A stretch of DNA of 25,577 nt from NCBI GenBank assembly GCA_002405805.1, contig DHMN01000021.1, forward strand, positions 1 through 25,577, given 5' to 3'. Each line of letters begins with the position of its first letter. The first letter of the stretch is position 1. Positions 15,007-21,842 of this stretch are shown piece by piece. The notes under the pieces were generated by a model. That model worked only from the letters and a program-made list of their open reading frames with translations, did no database searches and was not told the origin of the DNA. A program made the position numbers and the translations under genes. Source of the stretch: Cyanobacteria bacterium UBA4641 (GTDB taxonomy: Bacteria; Cyanobacteriota; Vampirovibrionia; Gastranaerophilales; Gastranaerophilaceae).

Positions 15007-15891
15007 TTACTTTTTAAGCTTTTCAGGAAAAATATCCCATTTGATTTCATCATTTCGTCTAAACCAAGTCAGTTGGCGTTTGGCGTAGTTTCGTGTGTTC
15101 TTTTTTAATAAATCTAGTGCATCATCTAAAGAGTACAAGTTGTCTAAATAGCCGATTATTTCTCGATAGCCTATAGTATTTACAATATTTGGAATCCTTC
15201 CATGTTTTTCAAGTAAAGATTTTGTTTCTTCTATCAAGCCATCTTCTACCATTATATCAACACGTTTGTCTATTCTTTCATACAATGTTTTTCTGACAAA
15301 ATTTTTGCCAATCCATTCAACTTCATAATTCGATTCGTTTTTACCTCTGCTATTAGCGAGGCTTTTTCCTGTTGTTGAGATGATTTCTATTGCTCTGATT
15401 ATTTTTTTACTGTCATTAGGATCAATTGTTTGGGCTGCATTTTTATCAAGTTTTTCAAGTTTTTCAAAAAGTTCTGATTTTGACAAATTTTTTAGTTTAT
15501 CTCGAAGTTCTTTGTTGGCTTCAATCTCAGGTAAATCAAAATTTTTCAACAAAATATCAATATATAAACCTGTTCCGCCAACAATTATTGGGGTTTTCCT
15601 TTTTTTGAGAATCTTTTCAATTACTGCAGTTCCTTCTTTTTTATATAAACCTGCAGAGTAGTCAAATTCCGGCTCCACAATATCAATCATATAGTGTGGA
15701 ATTCCTTCTCGTTCTCCAATTGTCGGTTTTGCAGTTCCAATATTGAAACCTTTATAAACAAGACGAGAATCTGCGGAGATGATTTCTCCATCAATCTTTT
15801 TGGCTAATTCTATTGAATACGCAGTTTTTCCACTTGCTGTTGCTCCAACAATTGCGATAACCTTTGGTTTATTTAATAAAAGTTTGCTCAT
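15007..15891 (-). CDS. miaA: tRNA dimethylallyltransferase
   Basis: Adds dimethylallyl to N6 of A37 in tRNAs reading UNN codons, the first step to ms2i6A; the tRNA-Leu(CAA) in this window has A37 and would be a substrate. The start is set at 15891 (MSKLLLNKPKVIAIVG), giving 294 residues; the longer frame from 15912 adds seven unlikely residues. Motifs: P-loop GATASGKT (16-23), DSRLVYKGFNIGTAKP, HYMIDIVEP, GGTGLYIDILL, IGYREIIGYL and the C-terminal NYAKRQLTWFRRN. The start overlaps the 3' end of the upstream membrane-protein gene by 23 bases. It is the last gene of the run starting at 19922, but also has an extended -10 box nine bases before its ATG, so it may be made from its own leaderless message. 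Confidence 0.96.
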   Translation of the reverse strand: MSKLLLNKPKVIAIVGATASGKTAYSIELAKKIDGEIISADSRLVYKGFNIGTAKPTIGEREGIPHYMIDIVEPEFDYSAGLYKKEGTAVIEKILKKRKTPIIVGGTGLYIDILLKNFDLPEIEANKELRDKLKNLSKSELFEKLEKLDKNAAQTIDPNDSKKIIRAIEIISTTGKSLANSRGKNESNYEVEWIGKNFVRKTLYERIDKRVDIMVEDGLIEETKSLLEKHGRIPNIVNTIGYREIIGYLDNLYSLDDALDLLKKNTRNYAKRQLTWFRRNDEIKWDIFPEKLKK

Positions 15892-16693
15892 AATATGAAA
15901 ATAATAACACAACTATATAGACTAAGAAATAATAAAAGAGCATTAGTACAATAAAATATAAAATCGGATTAGACATCAAAAATGTGTTTAGTATTGAAAT
16001 TGTCACGACCAAAAATGCGATATATAAGTATAAAATTATTGAATTGCTAAGATGAGTAAATATTTTTATTATCGAATAATAAAGTGCTTTAAATGAGACT
16101 TTTTCGGTATAAACAACTTCAGGAATCCAAAGCATTGTAATAAATGAAACAATGGCAAGACTGATAAGTCCCAATATATACCAGCATTTCAAAACTAATA
16201 ATTCATTTGGTGATAATTCGCTGATTTTATTTGCAAATTCTTGACCGAATGAAAATATTGATTGAAAATCTAACTCGCTAAAATCAATAGTTCCGACAAA
16301 TTTGCCAACTAAATATCCGATACCTGAAAAAATAAGTGTATAAATGATTATGTAAATTGAAATTACGCCAATAGATGGCAAAAATAACCTGCCAATCCCT
16401 TTTGGTAAAGATAAAACAAGTGCCCATAGTGCTTTTGCTCTATCTTTATCAAATACGAAAATTTTGCGAGACAAAGAAATCGTTTTTTTTGCCATATATA
16501 GCCATGCTGCCATAAATCCACTAAGCATTACAAATATTGTAATAATAGCAAGGATTAATTTTGGAGTTGTATCAATAGCTGCAACAGCATATTTATAGTA
16601 CCAACTTAGTATTGATAAGAAAATAATAAGTGGTGTTGCTAAAATTATGCAATCATTTGTAGTTTTAAAGCTATTTTTGAATAATTGCAACAT
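15869..16693 (-). CDS. hypothetical six-pass membrane protein
   Basis: Not recognised beyond its topology. 274 residues with about six hydrophobic segments at roughly 14-36, 45-67, 105-130, 167-188, 213-234 and 240-265. Between segments 2 and 3 there is a positively charged loop (AKKTISLSRKIFVFDKDRAK), pointing to the cytosol. The loop between 3 and 4 (TIDFSELDFQSIFSFGQEFANKISELSPNE) is acidic and probably outside. No catalytic motif seen. Similar to the loosely defined DUF975/DUF4013-type integral proteins in layout only. It is 14 bases after the CoA-dehydratase-activase-related gene and overlaps miaA by 23 bases, so it belongs to the operon. Confidence 0.75.
   Translation of the reverse strand: MLQLFKNSFKTTNDCIILATPLIIFLSILSWYYKYAVAAIDTTPKLILAIITIFVMLSGFMAAWLYMAKKTISLSRKIFVFDKDRAKALWALVLSLPKGIGRLFLPSIGVISIYIIIYTLIFSGIGYLVGKFVGTIDFSELDFQSIFSFGQEFANKISELSPNELLVLKCWYILGLISLAIVSFITMLWIPEVVYTEKVSFKALYYSIIKIFTHLSNSIILYLYIAFLVVTISILNTFLMSNPILYFIVLMLFYYFLVYIVVLLFSYYEQTFIK
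15901..15909 (-). promoter_or_regulatory. internal extended -10 box before miaA
   Basis: On the minus strand TGT-TATTAT is followed by nine bases and the miaA ATG at 15891. It lies inside the coding end of the upstream gene. It would give a near-leaderless miaA message. Confidence 0.4.
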
Positions 16694-16707
16694 GATATCC
16701 CCTCAAA

Positions 16708-17871
16708 TTATTGGGCAATTGTTGTTTCTGACTTTTGTTGATTCTTTTCTGATTCCATTTTGCGTCTTCTTTTACGTCTTCTCATCAAGTCAACAAAAGC
16801 CTCAATTCTTGTGATATATCCTGCACGTCCTGTTTGTTCATCCATAATTAACGGAAGAATAGGAATTTCACAGTTTTCTCTCATTGCAGGGAAGATATTT
16901 TGTGACATAATTTCAGGCATACAAGTAAACGGACTTATGTGGATAATGCCGTCAATTCCGCGTTCATTTGCATACGCAACATCAGAAACACATTCTAATG
17001 CATCACCCCCGATATCTCTCATCAAATAAGGTTTTGCAAGTCTGTCTGCTCTTTGTAGGTGAGTTTCACCTTTTCTGAAGATTTTAGGAATGATTGCATC
17101 TTTTAAAAAGCTGCTTACTGTCAAACTTCTACGAACTTGAACACCCATTCTGCCAAGTTCTTTTTCAATATTTTGGTTTGAAAATTCGTCATTTACTACG
17201 TAAATTTCACCTGTGATATCAACATAAAGAATTTCTCTTTTAGGGTCGATTTCAACCTTTGCCATTTCAGCTTTTATTTGTTTTTCAGCTTTTCTCAAAC
17301 CTAAAACGGTGTCATTTTCATCAATGATTTTTAAGCATTTTAAATAGTGTTTTTCAGCATCCCCATGTTTGATTTCTCTTGCTCTATAGTAAGAATGCAT
17401 AGTTTCAAGTTTATCCAAGATGAAAACTTTCAAAATAGCAATAATAATTGCTCTTGTAAATAATATCGGATTATTTTTTCCGCTTGCCGCTTTTAAGAAG
17501 TTGTATAGACCTTTAATTCCGTCATACAATTGCAATTCTAAATATTTAGTCTCATATCCTAAATCTGTAAGGGCGTTTTCAATACATTTGCCGTATTCTC
17601 CCAATCTGCAACATCCTGGGGATGTAATCATCGCAACATAATCGGTTCCGCCTTCAATAGCCTCAATGAAGTTGCCTAAAATTAGTTTATACGGCAAGCA
17701 AATTGCTTCAGGCGCGTGTTTAGTACCTAAAGAAAGTGCTTTTTTACTTGTGTATGGCTCAATATATGGTTCACAACCAATAATCCTAAGAGCTGCAGCC
17801 CAAGCGTAGCTGATTGTTCCCATGTGAGGGAAAGATATTTTTCTTTTCTTTTGTTCTGTTTTATTTGTCAT
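16708..17871 (-). CDS. CoA-dehydratase activase-related protein (COG3581/HgdB-like)
   Basis: 387 residues related to the 2-hydroxyacyl-CoA dehydratase/benzoyl-CoA reductase D-component superfamily. Seen: FPHMGTISYAWAAALRIIGCEPY (N-terminal Rossmann-like element), HAPEAICLPYKLILGN with C58, SPGCCRLGEYGKC with C87, C88 and C96, then IHISPFTCMPE with C317, and a C-terminal DEQTGRAGYITRIEAFVDLM. These Cys are the expected Fe-S ligands. The family works with an ATP-driven activase (HgdC, ASKHA fold) that is often a separate gene or the N-terminal part of a fusion; no activase is in this window. The actual substrate of COG3581 proteins is unknown. The C-terminus ends in a basic run (RRRKRRRK) and a polar tail. 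It starts two bases after the gcvPB stop. Confidence 0.85.
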   Translation of the reverse strand: MTNKTEQKKRKISFPHMGTISYAWAAALRIIGCEPYIEPYTSKKALSLGTKHAPEAICLPYKLILGNFIEAIEGGTDYVAMITSPGCCRLGEYGKCIENALTDLGYETKYLELQLYDGIKGLYNFLKAASGKNNPILFTRAIIIAILKVFILDKLETMHSYYRAREIKHGDAEKHYLKCLKIIDENDTVLGLRKAEKQIKAEMAKVEIDPKREILYVDITGEIYVVNDEFSNQNIEKELGRMGVQVRRSLTVSSFLKDAIIPKIFRKGETHLQRADRLAKPYLMRDIGGDALECVSDVAYANERGIDGIIHISPFTCMPEIMSQNIFPAMRENCEIPILPLIMDEQTGRAGYITRIEAFVDLMRRRKRRRKMESEKNQQKSETTIAQ

Positions 17872-17873
17872 AT

Positions 17874-19301
17874 TTATATTTCCTTAATGTATTTTAAATC
17901 AGGGTGTCTGGCAGCTGTTACCTCGTCAATTTTTTTGACCGGAGTAGTATGTGGAGCAGACAAAATCTTTTCAGGGTTTGTTTTTGCCTCTTGTGCAATT
18001 TGAATCATTGTATCTACAAATTCATCCAAAATTTCTTTGTTTTCAGACTCTGTAGGTTCAATCATTATAGCCTCATGAACAATAAGTGGAAAGTAGACTG
18101 TTGGCGGATGTGTATTGCCATCCATCAAAGCTTTAGCAATATTTAGAGTAGAAACTCCGCTTTCGTGCTTTTGACGTTCGCCAGAGAGTACAAATTCATG
18201 CATGCACGGTTCATCATACGGCAGGTCATAATATTTTTTCAGTTTTTCTTTCAAGTAATTTGCATTTAAAACGGCGTTTTCAGATGCGTGTTTTAAGTTT
18301 TTGCCCATCATAAGAATATAGGCATAGGCTTTTACTAGAACAGAAAAGTTTCCGCAAAAATCTTTCACACTGCCGATAGAATGTTTAACGTCATAATTTC
18401 TGAAATATTTTTCGCTGTCAAAATCTATAACTGGTGTTGGTAAATAGTCTTTCAGCTTTTCGACAACTGCAACCGGACCTGCTCCTGGGCCACCGCCACC
18501 ATGTGGAGTTGAAAATGTTTTGTGCAAGTTTAGGTGTACAACATCAAATCCCATAAGTTTAGGGTTTGTATAACCCATAATTGCATTGAAATTTGCACCA
18601 TCATAATATAGCAAAGAGCCGTTGTCGTGCATAATTTTAGAAATCTCTTCAACTTGTTCTTCAAAAATTCCCAAGGTGTTCGGATTAGTCATCATAATTG
18701 CCGCAACATCTTTATCTAAAACGGCTTTTAATGCATCAATATCGACTTGTCCTTTTTCGTTTGATTTGATTTCAACAATGTCAAAACCGCTCATTCTTGC
18801 ACTTGCAGGGTTTGTGCCATGAGCTGAATCAGGTATGATAACTTTTGTTCTTTTTTCGCCAATAGTGTCAAAATATTTTTTGATAATCATCATGCCAGTC
18901 ATCTCACCATGCGCACCTGCAGAAGGTTGAAGAGTGATTGCATCCATTCCTGTAACTTTTAATAGCGCATTTTGAAGATTATACATAAGTTTAAGCGCGC
19001 CTTGAGCCATTTCATCAGGACAATTTGGGTGAATATTAAACCCATCAAGAGATGCTAAAAACTCGTTGACTTTCGGATTATATTTCATTGTGCAAGACCC
19101 AAGCGGATAAAATCCTTTTTCAATACAGAAATTAAGGTCAGACAATTCTTTGTAATGTCTCATTACATCTAGTTCGCTCAATTGAGGTAATCCTACCTCT
19201 GTTTTTCGCAAACAATCAGACGGAATAAAGCTGACATCAATGTTTTCATCTGTTAAATTTATGCCGTCTATTCCATTTGTTTTTTCAAAAATTGTTTTCA
19301 T
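17874..19301 (-). CDS. gcvPB: glycine dehydrogenase (decarboxylating) subunit 2
   Basis: PLP-dependent P2 subunit of the glycine cleavage P-protein; decarboxylates glycine and hands the aminomethyl group to the lipoyl arm of GcvH. 475 residues, normal for the split form. Seen: GFYPLGSCTMKYNPKVNE (64-80), LQPSAGAHGE (124-133), SAHGTNPASARM (159-170), DGANFNAIMG (234-243) and the PLP-binding K261 in NLHKTFSTPHGGGGPG. The P1 subunit (gcvPA), gcvH and gcvT are usually beside it but are not in this window. Here it follows a sigma-factor gene by three bases, an uncommon context. The start follows AGAAG, a weak ribosome-binding site, so it may rely on translational coupling. Confidence 0.97.
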   Translation of the reverse strand: MKTIFEKTNGIDGINLTDENIDVSFIPSDCLRKTEVGLPQLSELDVMRHYKELSDLNFCIEKGFYPLGSCTMKYNPKVNEFLASLDGFNIHPNCPDEMAQGALKLMYNLQNALLKVTGMDAITLQPSAGAHGEMTGMMIIKKYFDTIGEKRTKVIIPDSAHGTNPASARMSGFDIVEIKSNEKGQVDIDALKAVLDKDVAAIMMTNPNTLGIFEEQVEEISKIMHDNGSLLYYDGANFNAIMGYTNPKLMGFDVVHLNLHKTFSTPHGGGGPGAGPVAVVEKLKDYLPTPVIDFDSEKYFRNYDVKHSIGSVKDFCGNFSVLVKAYAYILMMGKNLKHASENAVLNANYLKEKLKKYYDLPYDEPCMHEFVLSGERQKHESGVSTLNIAKALMDGNTHPPTVYFPLIVHEAIMIEPTESENKEILDEFVDTMIQIAQEAKTNPEKILSAPHTTPVKKIDEVTAARHPDLKYIKEI

Positions 19302-19304
19302 CTT

Positions 19305-19922
19305 CTAAATAATCCCCTGTTTTGCCAAGTCTTTTTTTATTCTGTCTAATCCTGTTTGGATGATTCTTGAAATTCTCGATTGAGAAATATTAAATTCTTC
19401 TGCAATTTCTCTTAATTTCTTCTCCTTGAAAAATTTGTACTCAATGAGTTCTCTTTCTCTTGGCGGAAGTTTTTTCATAGATTCTAAAATACCTTCCTTC
19501 AGTTCCGAAAACTCTATACGTTCTTCAGGAGTTTTGTCGTTGGCTTTGATTTGGGTCGGTATCTCCGCGTCTTGCAATTCATCTATTGATAAAATGTTTT
19601 TGTAAACATCTGCCCTCATTTCAGCATCGTTTGTTTCGGCATCTTCATCAATGCAAGCTTGTTTATTTTTTAGAGTATACCATTTATATCTTCTTCTTAC
19701 TTCATTTCGGATAGCCCATTTGATTGCAGTTGAAAGATAAGTGCTGTTGTATGTTTCAGGACTGTGATTTTTAAACAAAATATAAAGCGCATGAGTTCCG
19801 ATATTGATTAATTCCGGCAACTCAATAAGATGTGAGCGTGAAAACTTCTGATACTCAACTTTAGCAATGATTTCGATTAACTCTTTATATTCTTTTAGTT
19901 TAATATTTTCTTCAGCTGACAT
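19305..19922 (-). CDS. sigma-70 family RNA polymerase sigma factor
   Basis: 205 residues. Region 2 (about 12-80) shows LPELINIGTHALYILF and TYLSTAIKWAIRNEVRRRYKW (2.3/2.4, -10 recognition, W69). Region 4 (about 140-198) shows MKKLPPRERELIEYKFFKEKKLREIAEEFNISQSRISRIIQTGLDRIKK, with the HTH for -35 contact. A region 3 is not clear; an acidic linker (90-130) separates the two. By length and the LPPRERELI pattern it is an alternative sigma of the FliA/SigF/SigB group rather than a primary one. Its regulon is unknown, and no anti-sigma gene is next to it. It is the first gene of the minus-strand run down to miaA, and a TATAAT box (19952-19957) lies in front of it. Confidence 0.93.
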   Translation of the reverse strand: MSAEENIKLKEYKELIEIIAKVEYQKFSRSHLIELPELINIGTHALYILFKNHSPETYNSTYLSTAIKWAIRNEVRRRYKWYTLKNKQACIDEDAETNDAEMRADVYKNILSIDELQDAEIPTQIKANDKTPEERIEFSELKEGILESMKKLPPRERELIEYKFFKEKKLREIAEEFNISQSRISRIIQTGLDRIKKDLAKQGII

Positions 19923-19951
19923 TACTATAACTAATCCTAATAAAATAAAAA

Positions 19952-19957
19952 ATTATA
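19952..19957 (-). promoter_or_regulatory. -10 box before the sigma-factor operon
   Basis: TATAAT on the minus strand, 29 bases before the ATG. No -35 consensus was found. An AGGAT at a rather long distance from the ATG would be the ribosome-binding site. Confidence 0.4.
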
Positions 19958-20043
19958 ATCTTTTACACCCCCATCATATCAGAAAAAATTGTATATGGCT
20001 AGCTAATGTAATTTTCCTTAACATATCTTATTTTCAATAAAAA

Positions 20044-20050
20044 AGGAGGG
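20044..20050 (+). promoter_or_regulatory. strong Shine-Dalgarno of the universal stress protein gene
   Basis: AGGAGGG three bases before the ATG at 20054, by far the best ribosome-binding site in the window although set close to the start codon. It contrasts with the many starts here that lack one. Confidence 0.7.
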
Positions 20051-20053
20051 TAT

Positions 20054-20908
20054 ATGAAAGTTTTATTTTGTACAGATGGTTCAAAAATAAGTTTTTCGGC
20101 AATCAGAAATTTTTCAAAATGGATGAAAGATATCACGGTAGATATTTTTTGTGCGGTTGATTGGACTTTTTTACCTGATTCGGTTTCAGTTGAAGATAGC
20201 GAGTTTGCAAATCAATGTTCAAATTCAGCCAATACAATTTTAGATTACGCTCAAAGAATGTTAGAAGAGTACGAGATTAATGTCGGTCAAAAAATCAAAA
20301 TTTGCGGTTCGACAGTTGATTCTATTTTAGAAATTTGCGAAAAAGATATGTACGATTGTATTGTATTGGGTTCACACGGCAAAAAGGGGATAGAAAAATG
20401 GCTTGGTTCAGTTTCTCAAGAAATTGCCGCTGTAGCTAAGATTCCTGTGTATATATCAAAAGATAAAAGAGATAATAATAAAGTTTTATTCACTGTTGAT
20501 TCATCAGAAATAAGTGAAGAAATTGTAGCAAAAAGTTTTGATATGTTTGATTTTACGGACAAGCAAATTTATCTAGCAACTGTATATGAAATTCCTGATT
20601 ATTTGTTTTTAGAAGGTAATCTTGATACTAACTGGATGTTAGAGGTCGGCAAAAAACAAGAAATCGCTGCAATGCTTTTGTTAAATAAATTTGAAAAAAT
20701 GTTTGAAGACAGAAATTTAAAAGTTTTTCATAAAGAAGTCTTAAACGGAGTTCCGGCAAAAGAACTTATTGACTATATTTCAAAAGAAGATATTGACCTT
20801 GCCGTTTGTGGTATACGAGACAGAAAATATTTTGCGAAGTTTTTGCTAAATTCTGTTAGTAAACGAATTTTAGAACACGCAAAATCAGATATTTTAATTA
20901 TCAGATAA
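20054..20908 (+). CDS. tandem-domain universal stress protein
   Basis: Two UspA domains in one chain of 284 residues: domain 1 about 1-136 and domain 2 about 143-284. Domain 1 carries the nucleotide-binding loop GSHG (106-109) and G118-S119; the spacing between the second Gly and the GS is eight residues, one fewer than the usual nine (G-2x-G-9x-G-S/T). Domain 2 ends CGIRDRKYFAKFLLNSVSKRILEHAKSDILII and lacks the first two Gly, so it probably does not bind ATP. Such tandem Usps act in the cytosol in stress or starvation survival; the target is unknown. It is divergent from the sigma-factor operon across 131 bases and convergent with the LD-carboxypeptidase gene, overlapping it by 15 bases. 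Confidence 0.93.
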   Translation: MKVLFCTDGSKISFSAIRNFSKWMKDITVDIFCAVDWTFLPDSVSVEDSEFANQCSNSANTILDYAQRMLEEYEINVGQKIKICGSTVDSILEICEKDMYDCIVLGSHGKKGIEKWLGSVSQEIAAVAKIPVYISKDKRDNNKVLFTVDSSEISEEIVAKSFDMFDFTDKQIYLATVYEIPDYLFLEGNLDTNWMLEVGKKQEIAAMLLLNKFEKMFEDRNLKVFHKEVLNGVPAKELIDYISKEDIDLAVCGIRDRKYFAKFLLNSVSKRILEHAKSDILIIR

Positions 20909-21799
20909 ATAAGGTGAAATTTTTATTCTGTCATCTTCTATTTCAGTCATAGCACCATAAGGTATTGTTGCCTTTGTGTCGCTGTGGCTGATTGGATATC
21001 CGCCCAAAATGGGGATATTATATTCGTTTGCGATTGAATAAATCAAATCCTCAAAATATTTTTCGTTATCTAAATCCAAAAAGTCTCCAAGAATAATTCC
21101 TTTGAGGCGATTTTTGAAAGTTTCTATATTTAGTAACTGAGTAAAATATCTGTCAATTTTGTACGCAGATTCGTTTAAGTCTTCTGCAAAAAGTATAAAG
21201 TCTTCTTTTGGAATAAAATCGACTCCGCAAAGGGATGTAAGTGTAGAAAGGTTTCCACCAATCAAGAGTCCTTTTGCTTTGCCTGATTTATAAATTTTTA
21301 GATTTGTCGGTTCAATTTCAGATATATTTTGGGTTAAAGTTTGGAAAAATTTACTTTCTGTAAATTTGTTTATTTTATCAGATGAAAAATCACTCTGTGC
21401 CATTGGAGCTGAAAAAGTTATAAGTCCTGTATTTTTGAAAATCATCGCACTTAGTGCTGTGATATCAGAATATCCGCAAAAAATTTTAGGATTGTTTTTA
21501 ATTATGTTATAGTCAATTTTATTTATCAATCTTATTGCGCCATAGCCTCCGCGAGCACAAATTATAACATTGACACTTTTGTCTTTAAATGCATTTACAA
21601 GGTCATTCAGACGTTCATGGTCTTCTCCTGCCAAGTAATTTTTTTGTTTTGTGATACTAGAACCTAATTTAACTTTAAAACCTTTATTTTCAAAATACTG
21701 TTTAGCTTTTAAAATTTTTTGTTCATCAACTTCCCCAGATGGTGCGATTATGCAAATTGTATCACCTTGGTTTAAATTTTTTGGTTTAATTAAGTTCAT
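20894..21799 (-). CDS. LD-carboxypeptidase (peptidase family S66)
   Basis: Cleaves the terminal D-Ala from L,D-linked tetrapeptides during peptidoglycan recycling, normally in the cytosol. 301 residues, normal for the family. Seen: ARGGYGAIRL (82-91), the nucleophile S111 in GYSDIT, E206 in LFAEDLNESAYKIDR, and H272 in GGYPISHSD, the Ser-Glu-His triad. There is no signal peptide. The related MccF group (microcin immunity) shares the fold; the short, generic sequence fits LdcA better. An AGGGTG stretch sits just before the ATG. It is divergent from dnaX with only 43 bases between the two start codons, and its 3' end overlaps the usp gene. Confidence 0.94.
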   Translation of the reverse strand: MNLIKPKNLNQGDTICIIAPSGEVDEQKILKAKQYFENKGFKVKLGSSITKQKNYLAGEDHERLNDLVNAFKDKSVNVIICARGGYGAIRLINKIDYNIIKNNPKIFCGYSDITALSAMIFKNTGLITFSAPMAQSDFSSDKINKFTESKFFQTLTQNISEIEPTNLKIYKSGKAKGLLIGGNLSTLTSLCGVDFIPKEDFILFAEDLNESAYKIDRYFTQLLNIETFKNRLKGIILGDFLDLDNEKYFEDLIYSIANEYNIPILGGYPISHSDTKATIPYGAMTEIEDDRIKISPYLSDN

Positions 21800-21824
21800 A
21801 AATCACCCTATTTTATCTCTTCTT

Positions 21825-21833
21825 TGTTATAAT
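21825..21833 (+). promoter_or_regulatory. extended -10 promoter of dnaX, near-leaderless
   Basis: TGT-TATAAT, nine bases before the dnaX ATG at 21843, no Shine-Dalgarno. The 13-base TTGTTATAATTAC at 21824-21836 is identical to the core of the ftsZ promoter at 4354-4366. Confidence 0.55.
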
Positions 21834-21842
21834 TACTTTATC

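Noticed and set aside
15380..15661. 93-residue open frame on the plus strand inside miaA
   Set aside because: Antisense to conserved MiaA motifs. Low-complexity Ser/Phe composition, as expected from a shadow.
15892..15912. Seven-residue upstream extension of MiaA (MCYYFHI)
   Set aside because: MSKLLLNKPKVIAIVG is a normal MiaA start, and the extension would overlap a likely -10 box.
16760..17029. 89-residue open frame on the plus strand inside the HgdB-like gene
   Set aside because: Antisense to conserved coding sequence, no initiation signal and no recognisable family.
21651..21842. 64-codon upstream extension of dnaX
   Set aside because: It runs antisense through the start of the ldcA gene. 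The real DnaX N-terminus MNKNYIPLYRKYRP begins at 21843 and has its own promoter.
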